A program made the translations under genes and the position numbers. Positions 45,836 through 54,696 of a stretch of 64,000 nt of DNA are shown piece by piece. Source of the DNA: CAWCUU01 sp963798855 (lineage in GTDB: Bacteria; Gemmatimonadota; Gemmatimonadetes; Longimicrobiales; RSA9); the NCBI GenBank assembly GCA_963798855.1, contig CAWCUU010000002.1, forward strand, positions 1,178,001 to 1,242,000, in the 5' to 3' direction. The stretch's first letter is position 1; each line of letters opens with the position of its first letter. The notes under the pieces were generated by a model. That model was not told where the DNA came from. It worked only from the letters and a program-made list of their open reading frames with translations, and searched no databases.

Positions 45836-46621
45836 CTACAGCCCGAAGCGCCACACCGTCTGCCCGTCCTCCGGGTCGACGATGCGGTGCGCGCGTACGC
45901 GGAACACGCGCTCGATCAGCTCCGCGTCGATCTCGCCCGCGTTGTCTGCCTGCCGGACCAGCCTTCCGCCATTCAGAACGAAGAACGCGTCGCCGTACTG
46001 CAGAGCCACGTTGATGTCGTGCAGGATCGCGACCACCGTGCAGTCGTGGCGGGTGAGATCGTGCGCGACGTCGAGCAGGTGGATCTGATAGTGGACGTCG
46101 AGGCTCGTCGTCGGCTCGTCGAGGAAGAGCAGCTTGTGGCCGGACGGCGCGTCGTAGTTCCAGATCTGCGCGAGCACCCGCGCGAGCTGGACCTTCTGCC
46201 GCTCGCCACCGGAGAGGGTCGGGTACTCCTGATCGGCGTGTGCGCCGATGCCCACGATCTCGAGGGCGCGATCGACGATCGCGCGGTCGCGGGCGCTCGG
46301 CGCGCGGCCGTAGTGCGGGTAGCGGCCCATCATCGCGACGTCGCGGGCGGGGAGCGGAAACGCGAGCTCGACGTGCTGGGAGAGCACGGCTCGCCGCCGG
46401 GCGAGCGCTTCCGGCGCGATCGCGTCGATCGGCTCCCCGTCGTAGAGCACGCGCCCCGCGGTCGGGGGGAGCAGCCCCGTCGCCACGCGCAGCAGCGTCG
46501 ACTTGCCCGCGCCGTTGGGCCCGAGGACCACGTTGAAAGCGCCGCGGCGAAACGCGAGCGAGACGTCCTCGAGAATGCCGACGGCGCCGACGCGAAAGGC
46601 GATGTCGCGCAGCTCAACCAT
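45836..46621 (-). CDS. Heme/iron-type ABC importer, ATP-binding protein
   Basis: 261-residue ATPase of the FepC/HmuV family: Walker A GPNGAGKST, Q-loop RRAVLSQHVELAF, signature LSGGERQKVQLARVLA, Walker B LLFLDEPTTSLD, H-loop VAILHDINVALQYGD. Overlaps the permease gene by 8 bases. HmuV-like rather than BtuD-like by the sequence around the signature, but ligand (heme, ferric chelate or cobalamin) is not certain. Confidence 0.88.
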   Translation of the reverse strand: MVELRDIAFRVGAVGILEDVSLAFRRGAFNVVLGPNGAGKSTLLRVATGLLPPTAGRVLYDGEPIDAIAPEALARRRAVLSQHVELAFPLPARDVAMMGRYPHYGRAPSARDRAIVDRALEIVGIGAHADQEYPTLSGGERQKVQLARVLAQIWNYDAPSGHKLLFLDEPTTSLDVHYQIHLLDVAHDLTRHDCTVVAILHDINVALQYGDAFFVLNGGRLVRQADNAGEIDAELIERVFRVRAHRIVDPEDGQTVWRFGL

Positions 46622-47678
46622 AGAACCCGGCGGCCCCGCGTCCGCGCTCTCGCAGCAGGATCCAGAGGAACACGGGCGCGCCGACGGCGGCGGTGATGAT
46701 GCCGATCGGCAGCTCGGCCGGCGGGATGATGATGCGGGCGATGATGTCGACTGCCTCCATCAGGATCGCGCCGAGGAGCGCCGAGCCGGGGATCAGATAG
46801 CGGTAGTCGGCCGACTTCGTCATGCGGAGCACGTGGGGCACGACGAGGCCGACGAACGCGATCACGCCGACCATCGCCGTCGCCACGGCGACCATGATGG
46901 TGTTCGCGACGAGCATGGCGAGGATGAGCCGCCGGGGATCGAAGCCGAGATAGCTCGCCTCGTCCTCGCCGAGCATCAGCGCGTTCAGCGCCTTGCCTTT
47001 GCGCAACGTCCACGCGAAGCAGAGCGCGAAGCAGAGCGAGACCATGCCTACGCCGCGCCAGTCGGCGGTCGTGAACGTGCCGAGATTCCAGAACGTGATG
47101 TTGCGCGCCTGCGGGTCTCGCGCGACGTACGACAGGAAGCCGGTGCCCGCGTTGCACACGGCGTTGACGGCGATCCCGGCCAGGAGCAGCGTGAAGACGT
47201 CGACCTTGCCGAAGGACGTGGACACTCGGTAGACGAGCATCGTCGCGGCGAAGGCGCCGAGGAACGCGAGCGTCGGCACCGCGAACGAGCCGAGGGGCGA
47301 GGTGAAGTCCACTGCGGTGTTGCCGCCGAAGACGAAGACCAGCGCGGCGCCGACCGCCGCGCCCGCCGAGGTGCCGGCGAGCCCCGGCTCGACGATCGGA
47401 TTGCGGAAGAGCCCCTGCATGATCGTGCCCGAGACACCGAGCACGGCGCCGGTGAGGCCGGCGAGCAGCACGCGCGGCAGACGCAGCTGCAAGAAAACGT
47501 TGCGGCCGAGAGCGTCGGCGGCCGTCGGCGCGGAGAAGCCGAGGCCCTGCGCCGCATAGCGGAGCATCTCGGCCGGAGAGAAGGAGAGCGCGCCGATGCC
47601 CGCGGAGGCGACCAGCGTGGCGAGCAGCACGGTCGCCAGGAGCAGGTGCGCGGCTCCGTCCGGCAGCCGCCTCAGCAC
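46614..47678 (-). CDS. FecCD-family ABC permease (heme/iron/B12 type)
   Basis: 355 residues (GTG start at 47678) with about ten membrane helices: LRLPRVLLAGLTGAVLGVSGTIMQGLFRNP, VFTLLLAGIAVNAV, DPRRLILAMLVANT, and FVGLVVPHVLRMTKSADYR, the loop contacting the ATPase. Homodimer in the inner membrane. Middle gene of the binding protein-permease-ATPase operon; 29 bases after the binding protein stop. Confidence 0.88.
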   Translation of the reverse strand: MLRRLPDGAAHLLLATVLLATLVASAGIGALSFSPAEMLRYAAQGLGFSAPTAADALGRNVFLQLRLPRVLLAGLTGAVLGVSGTIMQGLFRNPIVEPGLAGTSAGAAVGAALVFVFGGNTAVDFTSPLGSFAVPTLAFLGAFAATMLVYRVSTSFGKVDVFTLLLAGIAVNAVCNAGTGFLSYVARDPQARNITFWNLGTFTTADWRGVGMVSLCFALCFAWTLRKGKALNALMLGEDEASYLGFDPRRLILAMLVANTIMVAVATAMVGVIAFVGLVVPHVLRMTKSADYRYLIPGSALLGAILMEAVDIIARIIIPPAELPIGIITAAVGAPVFLWILLRERGRGAAGFYG

Positions 47679-47707
47679 CGCGACCTCGCCCTCAGCGCGC
47701 CACCCGC

Positions 47708-48688
47708 TCAGGATCCCGCGCCGGCGGCGCCGGGATGGAGCATGCCGGCGATCCGGCGCACCGCGGCCGGGGTGCGCGGGCCGAAGTACATGATCTCGTC
47801 CTCCTCGATCCTGTAGATCCGACCGTTCCTCGCCGCCGGCGTCAGGTCCACTCCGGGCAGCTTCGCGAACGCCTCCGGGCTGCCGACACGGTCGAAGCCG
47901 ACCTCCGTCGCGATGATCACATCCGGCTTCAGCCGCGCGATCAACTCCGGGCTGAGCCGGGTCATCCCGCCGATCGAGTCGATCGCGTTCACGCCCCCCG
48001 CCCACTCGAGCAGCCGGCCGGCGGCACCGCCCGAATTCACGGCGAGATAGTTGTTGATGAGCTGGCCGAAGTGCATGAACAGAACGCGCGGCTTCGCGGC
48101 GCCTGTCCAGCGCGCGGTATCCGCCCACACCGCCTGCATGCCGCGCTGCCATCCGGCGACCACGCTGTCCGCCGCGCGGTTGCGGTCGAACAGCGCGCCG
48201 AGTTCGCGCATCAGACCCTGCGCCGAGTCCATCGTACGCCCGGGCTCCATCACCTCGATCGGGATCCCGACGCGCCGGATCTGCTCGAGCACGGCGTCCG
48301 GCCCCACGTTTCCGTCGGTCAGGAAGAGCGTCGGCTTCATCGACAGGATCCCCTCCGCGCTCAGCGCGCGGTGATAGCCGACATTGGGCAGCTTCCGGAT
48401 CTCCGGCGGGTAGACCGATGTGAGATCGACCGCGACGAGATGCTTCTGCGCGCCAATGTCATAGATGAACTCGTTGATCTGCTTCGAGACGCAGACCACC
48501 CGGCTCAGGTCGAGCGAATCCGTCCCGGCGGGAGCGGCGATCCGTCCGCGCGTCGCCGGTGATCCCGCGGCCGCCGCGGACCCGGACGTCGCCGCGTCGG
48601 CGCGCTGACCCGCGTCCCCGCACCCGAGCGCGGCCGCGACGGCCAGTAACATCAGGAGTTGCGACACCACCGTGGCCGACCGCGTCAT
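47708..48688 (-). CDS. Substrate-binding lipoprotein of the heme/iron-type ABC importer
   Basis: 326 residues, lipoprotein signal with ALGC. Class III binding protein, HemT/HmuT/BtuF type: VVCVSKQINEFIYDIGA at the start, ALSAEGILSMKPTLFLTDGNVGP, IARLKPDVIIATEVGFDRVG. First gene of the importer operon; 124 bases to the divergent response regulator gene, which may control it. Confidence 0.85.
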   Translation of the reverse strand: MTRSATVVSQLLMLLAVAAALGCGDAGQRADAATSGSAAAAGSPATRGRIAAPAGTDSLDLSRVVCVSKQINEFIYDIGAQKHLVAVDLTSVYPPEIRKLPNVGYHRALSAEGILSMKPTLFLTDGNVGPDAVLEQIRRVGIPIEVMEPGRTMDSAQGLMRELGALFDRNRAADSVVAGWQRGMQAVWADTARWTGAAKPRVLFMHFGQLINNYLAVNSGGAAGRLLEWAGGVNAIDSIGGMTRLSPELIARLKPDVIIATEVGFDRVGSPEAFAKLPGVDLTPAARNGRIYRIEEDEIMYFGPRTPAAVRRIAGMLHPGAAGAGS

Positions 48689-48812
48689 GTTCCCGTCCTC
48701 CCTCGTTCCTCGGCCGGCCCCGCGCGAGCGCCACGCGCGCGGCCGCGCCCCCGATCTCCAGAGAGCTGCTAGCGTATGGGCGAGCGGCGCCCCCCGCAAT
48801 TAGCTTGAGCGG

Positions 48813-49529
48813 ATGCGCATCCTGCTCGTCGAGGACGATCGACAGCTCCGCGGCTCCATCGCCCGCGGGCTCCGCGAGGCCGGCTACGAGGTCGACGAGG
48901 CCGGGGACGGCCTTCAGGCGGAGTCCAGGGCCGCGGCAGGAGGCTACGGATGCGTGATCCTGGATGTGCTGCTCCCCGGCCGCGACGGCATTGCGGTCTG
49001 CCGCGAGCTGCGCTCGCGCGACGACTGGGTACCCGTGCTGATGCTCACCGCGCTCGACGGCGTCGACCATCGCATCGCTGGGCTGGACGCCGGTGCAGAC
49101 GACTATCTGCCGAAGCCCTTCGATTTTGGTGAGCTGCTCGCCCGGGTTCGCGCGCTCACGCGCCGGCCGGGCGCGACCGACCAGCGCGAGCTGCGCGTCG
49201 CCGACCTCGCCATCGACACGCACCGGCGCACCGCCCGCCGCGGCTCGCGCGAGATCGAGCTGACCGCCAAGGAGTTCGACTTTCTGCTCCACCTCGCCCG
49301 CAACGCCGGCCATGTCGTGACGCGGGCCGAGCTGATGACGCACGTCTGGGACGACAGCCACGCCCACTCGAACGTGATCGACGTCTACGCGAGTCGCTTG
49401 CGCCGCAAAATCGACGAGGCCGAGGCCGTCCGCCTGTTCGAGACGCGACGTGGCGTCGGATACCTGCTCGACCGGCACGCCGGGGACGCCAGGGACGGCG
49501 CCGAGGACGACGCGGCGGGAGGCGGCTGA
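48813..49529 (+). CDS. OmpR/PhoB-family response regulator
   Basis: 238 residues. Receiver domain with VEDDRQL acidic pair, acceptor Asp51 in VILDVLLPGRDG, Thr in MLTALDG and Lys in YLPKPFDFGEL; winged-helix DNA-binding domain (IELTAKEFDFLLHLARNAGHVVTR, VIDVYASRLRRKID, FETRRGVGYLL). Four bases before its cognate kinase. Possible targets are the divergent importer operon and the TonB receptor behind the palindrome; this is inference. Confidence 0.92.
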   Translation: MRILLVEDDRQLRGSIARGLREAGYEVDEAGDGLQAESRAAAGGYGCVILDVLLPGRDGIAVCRELRSRDDWVPVLMLTALDGVDHRIAGLDAGADDYLPKPFDFGELLARVRALTRRPGATDQRELRVADLAIDTHRRTARRGSREIELTAKEFDFLLHLARNAGHVVTRAELMTHVWDDSHAHSNVIDVYASRLRRKIDEAEAVRLFETRRGVGYLLDRHAGDARDGAEDDAAGGG

Positions 49530-49533
49530 GGCG

Positions 49534-51003
49534 ATGCGCTGGGAGCCGCGATCCGTGCGTACCCGGCTTACGCTGTGGTATACCGCCGCCCTCGGGCTGC
49601 CGCTCGTGGCGTTCGCGATCGCGTCGTACCTGATCTTCTCCAATACCGTGCGGGTCCGCACGGACGCCTTCATCAGCGACGCCCTCACCGTCTTTGCCCG
49701 CGAGCTCGGCGCCGAACGGAGGGCCGGCCCCGGCATCGACGTCGTCATCCGGCGAACTCTCGATGAGGTGCGCTTCCGCGAGGTCGCCTTCGTCGTGCTC
49801 GACCGGAACGGCGCCGTCCTCGGCGCGAGCGCACCCGTCCATCGCGCCGCGGGTCGGGCACCGCGCGTGCCCGGAGCCGATGCCGCCCGGCTGGCGGCCC
49901 GGCTCGACTCCGTACCTCCCGGCGAGGCCCGCACCGTACGGGGGGGCGGCCGCTCCTTCCGGGTGCTCGTGCGGGCGCTTTCCGCCGGCGAGCGGACCTT
50001 CCGGATCGCCGGCGTGCAGCCGCTCGCCGGAGTCGAGGCCATGCTCCGACGCATCCGCCGACTCTTCGTCGTCGCCATTCCGCTCATCCTCGTCGTCGCC
50101 GCCGCGGGCGCGTCGTTCCTCGCGAGGCGCAGCATGCGTCCGATCTCGGCCATGGCGGCGCACGCCGACGCCATAGGGGCCAGCACGCTCCACGAGCGTC
50201 TGCCCGTCGGCGCCGACGACGAGCTCGGCGGCCTCGCCCGTGTTCTCAACGGCCTGCTCGATCGGCTCGAGCGCTCCTTCGAGCAGCAGCGCCGCTTCAT
50301 GACCGACGCCTCCCACGAGCTGCGTACGCCGACCGCGATCATCAGGTCCGAGGCGGACGTGACCCTCTCCCGAGCCGAGCGCGCGCCCGAGGAGTACCGC
50401 GCCTCGATGAACGTCGTGCAGGACGCGTCGCGCCGCCTCACCCGCATCGTCGACGACGTCTTCCTCATCGCCCGCGCCGACGCCGGCCACCTCGTCATGT
50501 CGCCCGACCGGCTCTACCTGGACGACCTCGTGCGCGACACCGCGCGCGCGGTGAGGCCCATCGCCGATGAGCGCGGCGTGTCCGTCGAGATCAACAGCGT
50601 CGTCGAAGCGCCACTGGTCGGTGACCCCGACCTGCTCGGGCGCCTCATGCTCAATCTGCTCGACAACGCCATCAAGCACTCCCCGCGCGGCGCAGCCGTG
50701 GAGGTCGCCATGCGGCTCCGGGGGACGTCGTGCGACGTCTCCGTCGTCGACGCCGGGCCCGGCATCCCGATCGAGGCCCGCGAGCGCGTCTTCGAGCGCT
50801 TCTTCCGCGTCGACCGCGCTCGCTCGCGCGAGGAGAGCACGCTCACGAGCGGCGCGGGCCTCGGCCTCTCCATCTGCCTCCGCATCGCCGAGCTGCACGG
50901 CGGCACCCTCGCCCTCGTCGATTCGCGGCCCGGCCGCACGGAGTTCCGCGTCTCGCTGTCGCTCGCCTCCAGGGCGGCGTCGCCGCCATCGGCGGTCGGC
51001 TGA
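49534..51003 (+). CDS. Sensor histidine kinase, EnvZ/QseC type
   Basis: 489 residues: N-terminal helix (LTLWYTAALGLPLVAFAIASYL), periplasmic sensor ~35-185, second helix (RLFVVAIPLILVVAAAGAS), HAMP (RSMRPISAMAAHADAI), HisKA with the phospho-acceptor in RFMTDASHELRTPTAII, and the ATPase N box LLDNAIKHSP, G1 VVDAGPGIP and GAGLGLSICLRIAELHGG. Complete and directly behind the regulator gene. Confidence 0.92.
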   Translation: MRWEPRSVRTRLTLWYTAALGLPLVAFAIASYLIFSNTVRVRTDAFISDALTVFARELGAERRAGPGIDVVIRRTLDEVRFREVAFVVLDRNGAVLGASAPVHRAAGRAPRVPGADAARLAARLDSVPPGEARTVRGGGRSFRVLVRALSAGERTFRIAGVQPLAGVEAMLRRIRRLFVVAIPLILVVAAAGASFLARRSMRPISAMAAHADAIGASTLHERLPVGADDELGGLARVLNGLLDRLERSFEQQRRFMTDASHELRTPTAIIRSEADVTLSRAERAPEEYRASMNVVQDASRRLTRIVDDVFLIARADAGHLVMSPDRLYLDDLVRDTARAVRPIADERGVSVEINSVVEAPLVGDPDLLGRLMLNLLDNAIKHSPRGAAVEVAMRLRGTSCDVSVVDAGPGIPIEARERVFERFFRVDRARSREESTLTSGAGLGLSICLRIAELHGGTLALVDSRPGRTEFRVSLSLASRAASPPSAVG

Positions 51004-51089
51004 GTATGCGTGGCGCGCCCACCGTTCTGCCGCGAGCAGCCTGCTCCAACTCCTGGCTTGCAGCCGCCTGTCGTCGCGCGTAAGATCGC

Positions 51090-51112
51090 GGTTCATGAAA
51101 ATTTCATGAACC
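51090..51112. promoter_or_regulatory. Perfect 23-bp palindrome upstream of the TonB receptor
   Basis: GGTTCATGAAA-A-TTTCATGAACC, 11-bp perfect arms and a single central base, AT-rich against the surrounding GC-rich DNA. It ends 13 bases before the receptor ATG, overlapping the leader. Best read as a dimeric repressor operator; a 5' UTR hairpin is the other option. Confidence 0.75.
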
Positions 51113-51125
51113 AAGGAACTCGCAC

Positions 51126-53474
51126 ATGATGAGCCTGAATGCGCGCATCGTGACCCTGGTCGCCCTGCTGCTCGCCGCGCCGGTCGGGCTGGCCGCGCAG
51201 ACCCTTGTGCACGGAAGGGTGGTGGACCGGCAGACGGGTGCGGCGGTGGCCGGCGCGGCGGTGGTGATCACGGGAACGGAGAACGGCACGATGACGAGCG
51301 ACGCCGGCTCGTTCACGCTACGTTCGCGCGGACCGGTATCGAGCCTGACGGTGTCGAGCATCGGCTACGAGACGCAGACGGTGGCGGTGAGCGATGCGAC
51401 GGCGGTTCTGGAGATCCGGCTGAGGCCGGCGCCGGTGCCGATTCCGGGGATCGACGTGGTATCGGGGCGTGCGACGCCGGCGGTCGGCGTGCTGACGCAG
51501 CACGACCTGGAACGGGGGAACGAGCTGAGGCTGGAGAGCTCGATCAACACGGTTCCGGGCGTGTTCATGCAGTCGCGGACGCCGTGGGGTGGGGCCCGGA
51601 TCACGATCCGCGGCTACTACCCGAGCACGAGCGGGAACAGCCCGAACTCGAACGGCCTCGGCTACCGGGTGTTTCTGAACGACATCCCGATCACGGATGC
51701 GGCGGGGGTGACGATCCTCGACGATGTGGACTTCGCGACGCTCGGGCAGGTGGAGGTGATCAAGGGTCCGGCGTCGAGCGAGTACGGCAGCTATATCGGC
51801 GGGGCGGTACGGTTCACGACGGAGCGTCCGGCGCCGAACGAGACCGCATTGAGTCAGGAGGTGACGGGTGGCAGGTACGGCCTGCTGCGTACGAACACGA
51901 CGCTGCGGAAGGGGACGGACAACTCGGACGTCGTGCTGAACTACGGCTATCAGGCGTACGACTCGTTCCGGGCCCACAGCGGCTCGACGAAGCACTACGT
52001 CACGGCGAGCGCGGACTTCCGGGCGGGGGACGCGCAGACGGTGTCGACGTATTTCGCGTACAACCGTTCGTTCGAGGAGCTGGCGGGCGAGATCGACGCG
52101 TCGGACCTGTACGCACGCAACCCGCTCAGCAACGCGGCGTACCTGGCCAACGATTCGCACATCGCGGTGGACGGCTTCCTGGCCGGTGTCACGGACCACG
52201 TCCGGCTGGGACCGGGACTGTCCAACCGAACGACGGTGTGGGGCACGGGGCAGAGGTTCGATCAGCGCTTCGCGCACGGGCTTACGGACAACGACGAGTT
52301 CAGCTTCGGCGCGCGCTCGGTATTGGAGTGGGCGGGCCGGATCGGCAACAGCGTCGGCGTGACCGGCAGCCTGGGCGGGATGCTGCAGCGGTCGAATATC
52401 ACGACGAACGGCGTCTTCATCATTCCGGCGCCGCCGTTCCCGCAGCGGCCGACGGACCAGCAGAACTACGCGACGAACGCGTCGCTGTTCACGGAGTGGA
52501 GCTTCGACGTGCCGGCGGGCGCGCGCCTCACCGTGGGCGCGGGACTGCACGACAACGCGTTCGGTATCCGCAACCTGCTGCGGAACGGGCAGGTATTCGA
52601 CAGTGCGACCGTGCAGGTGCGCTCCTTCGACGCCGTGATCACGCCGCGCATCTCGCTCGCGAAAGAGCTGGGTGGCGGGACATCCGTATACGCAAGCGTC
52701 AGCTCGGGCTACGCTCCGCCGCTGCTGAGCAACACGGTGGCGAACGACGGGACCGTAAACCTTGCCCTCGACCCGGAGCGCGCGGTGCAGTACGAGCTCG
52801 GAGCGCAGGGCGCGCTCTTCGACCGACGCCTCTCGGCTCGCGTGTCGCTGTACGACATCGAGAACGAGGACAAGCTGGTCTCGGCGACTTCGAACTCGGT
52901 TACGTACACGACGAACGCGGGCAAGCAGCGCAACCGCGGTGCCGAGCTGTCGCTCAGCTGGCTGGCGGTGGACGAGCCGGAGGGCGTGCTGTCGCGCGTG
53001 CGGCCCTGGATCACCTACTCGTACACGGATGCCGAGTTTATCGACTTCAAGAGTGACGCAAACAACACGACGGAGACCGTCGACTACTCCGGCAACGCCG
53101 TGCCGCGGGTGCCGAAGAACATGTTCAGCGCGGGGGTCGACCTCGCGACCCAACCGGGCGTCTATCTGAACGGCACGTATCGGCGTGTGGGCGAGGTGCC
53201 GGTCACGTTCGACAACTCGACCTGGGTCGACGGCTACGACCTGGTGGACCTGAAGGCCGGCGTCGAGCGCGCGCTCGCGCCGAGATGGCGCCTGAACGTC
53301 TTCGGCGGCGCCGACAACCTGACGAACGAGACGTACTACTCATTCCTGTTCGTCGGGCCGAACATCGAGGGGCTGGCGCTACCCGAGGATGGCGGGCACG
53401 GCGACGGCTATATCATCCCGGCCCCGTATCACGCGCGCTGGTACGGCAGCATCACGCTGTCGTACACGCCCTGA
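51126..53474 (+). CDS. TonB-dependent receptor with CarboxypepD_reg-like N-terminal domain
   Basis: 782 residues. Signal peptide (VALLLAAPVGLAAQ), a beta-sandwich extension (LVHGRVVDRQTGAAVAGAAVVI, SDAGSFTLRS), TonB-box region (PGIDVVSG), plug (INTVPGVFMQSRT, RITIRGYYPST, GQVEVIKGPASSEYGSYIGGAVRF) and a long beta-barrel ending in YHARWYGSITLSY, a proper C-terminal aromatic strand. The plug length and motifs resemble FecA/iron receptors. It follows a two-component pair and the heme/iron importer and is preceded by a perfect palindrome, so iron- or heme-linked control is likely. Confidence 0.9.
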   Translation: MMSLNARIVTLVALLLAAPVGLAAQTLVHGRVVDRQTGAAVAGAAVVITGTENGTMTSDAGSFTLRSRGPVSSLTVSSIGYETQTVAVSDATAVLEIRLRPAPVPIPGIDVVSGRATPAVGVLTQHDLERGNELRLESSINTVPGVFMQSRTPWGGARITIRGYYPSTSGNSPNSNGLGYRVFLNDIPITDAAGVTILDDVDFATLGQVEVIKGPASSEYGSYIGGAVRFTTERPAPNETALSQEVTGGRYGLLRTNTTLRKGTDNSDVVLNYGYQAYDSFRAHSGSTKHYVTASADFRAGDAQTVSTYFAYNRSFEELAGEIDASDLYARNPLSNAAYLANDSHIAVDGFLAGVTDHVRLGPGLSNRTTVWGTGQRFDQRFAHGLTDNDEFSFGARSVLEWAGRIGNSVGVTGSLGGMLQRSNITTNGVFIIPAPPFPQRPTDQQNYATNASLFTEWSFDVPAGARLTVGAGLHDNAFGIRNLLRNGQVFDSATVQVRSFDAVITPRISLAKELGGGTSVYASVSSGYAPPLLSNTVANDGTVNLALDPERAVQYELGAQGALFDRRLSARVSLYDIENEDKLVSATSNSVTYTTNAGKQRNRGAELSLSWLAVDEPEGVLSRVRPWITYSYTDAEFIDFKSDANNTTETVDYSGNAVPRVPKNMFSAGVDLATQPGVYLNGTYRRVGEVPVTFDNSTWVDGYDLVDLKAGVERALAPRWRLNVFGGADNLTNETYYSFLFVGPNIEGLALPEDGGHGDGYIIPAPYHARWYGSITLSYTP

Positions 53475-53517
53475 GGTGGACCAACCCACCCGAGCTTCTC
53501 GCGATCCAGGAGCCGCC

Positions 53518-54696
53518 ATGTCCGATCTCGACCGCCGCACGTTCGTCCGCACGACCGCCGCCGCAGGCCTCGCGGCGGCCCTGCCCCAGCCCCTGCTCGC
53601 CGGCCTTGCGACGTCGCCCCGAAGCCGCTCCCCCGAGATCCTCGTCCGACGCCCGGCTCGTCCCGTCGTGATCTCCGACCGCAGCGGCTTCGACTTCCGC
53701 AACGGCGGGAAGCAGAACGCGGTGGAGCGCGCGTTCGATGGAATCACGAAGGGCGAGGATGTGCTGGATGCGTTGATCGAGGGCGTCAACATCCCGGAGC
53801 TCGATCCGGAGGAGAGCGGGATCGGGTACGGCGGTCTGCCGAACGCGGAGGGCGTGGTCCAGCTCGACGCGTGCTGCATGCACGGGCCGAAGCGGTGGGC
53901 GGGCGGTGTCGCGGCATTGGAAGGGGTGAAGACCCCGTCGCTCGTCGCGAAGGCGGTGATGGAACAGACAGACCACCACCTGCTGGTGGGGAAGGGGGCG
54001 CAGCAGTTCGCGCGGGAGCTCGGCTTCGAGGTGCTGGACGACCTGAACACCGAGCGGTCGCGGGCCGCGTGGCTGGAGTGGAAGCGTCGCACGGACCCCG
54101 GGCACTGGCTCGACCCGGACAAGCGGAAGTCGGGCCACGTCGGTGCCGCGGAGGGCGAGCGGCGCGGCCGCCTCGCCGCGCTCTCGATGATCCGCGATGG
54201 GCTGATCCCTGCCGATTCCTACTGGGGCACGATCAACTGCGACGGTGTCGGCCCGAGCGGCGATGTGTGCGGCGTCACCACGACATCCGGGCTGGCGTTC
54301 AAGATCCCCGGCCGGGTCGGCGACTCGCCGATCCTGGGCGCGGGGCTGTACGTCGACAACGAGGTCGGCGCCGCGGGCTCGACCGGGCGGGGCGAGGCGA
54401 ACCTCTACAACCTGTCGTCGTTTCTGATCGTGGAGGCGATGCGCCGAGGGCTCTCGCCGCTGGACGCCGGGATGGAAGCGGTGAAACGGATCCGCGACAA
54501 CACGAAGGACGCGCGGCTGCTGAACTCGCGCGGCGAGCCGAACTTCGACGTCCGCTTCTTCGTGCTCTCCAAGGCCGGCGACCACGCCGGCGTCGCCCTG
54601 TGGGGTCGTGAGGAGAGCCAGTACGCCGTGTGCACGGAGAACGGCGCCGAGCTCGAGACGTTCGAAGGGCTGCTGACGGGCTCTCCCGACGATTAG
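53518..54696 (+). CDS. Tat-exported glycosylasparaginase/isoaspartyl peptidase-like Ntn hydrolase
   Basis: 392 residues. Twin-arginine signal (DRRTFVRTTAAAGLAAALPQ). Ntn hydrolase of the asparaginase-2 family: alpha chain with YGGLPNAEGVVQLDACCMHG, then the autoproteolysis site, Thr in YWGTINCDGVG, followed by FKIPGRVGDSPILGAGLYVDN and AGSTGRGEANL, typical of aspartylglucosaminidase. A 250-residue spacer-like insert (KSGHVGAAEGERRG) precedes the site. Removes GlcNAc-Asn or beta-aspartyl groups. RBS GGAG sits 8 bases upstream. It follows the TonB receptor by 43 bases. Confidence 0.85.
   Translation: MSDLDRRTFVRTTAAAGLAAALPQPLLAGLATSPRSRSPEILVRRPARPVVISDRSGFDFRNGGKQNAVERAFDGITKGEDVLDALIEGVNIPELDPEESGIGYGGLPNAEGVVQLDACCMHGPKRWAGGVAALEGVKTPSLVAKAVMEQTDHHLLVGKGAQQFARELGFEVLDDLNTERSRAAWLEWKRRTDPGHWLDPDKRKSGHVGAAEGERRGRLAALSMIRDGLIPADSYWGTINCDGVGPSGDVCGVTTTSGLAFKIPGRVGDSPILGAGLYVDNEVGAAGSTGRGEANLYNLSSFLIVEAMRRGLSPLDAGMEAVKRIRDNTKDARLLNSRGEPNFDVRFFVLSKAGDHAGVALWGREESQYAVCTENGAELETFEGLLTGSPDD

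Noticed and set aside
49156..51114. 652-residue minus-strand frame opposite the sensor kinase
   Set aside because: Shadow of the histidine kinase; Arg/Gly/Asp-rich, no domain.
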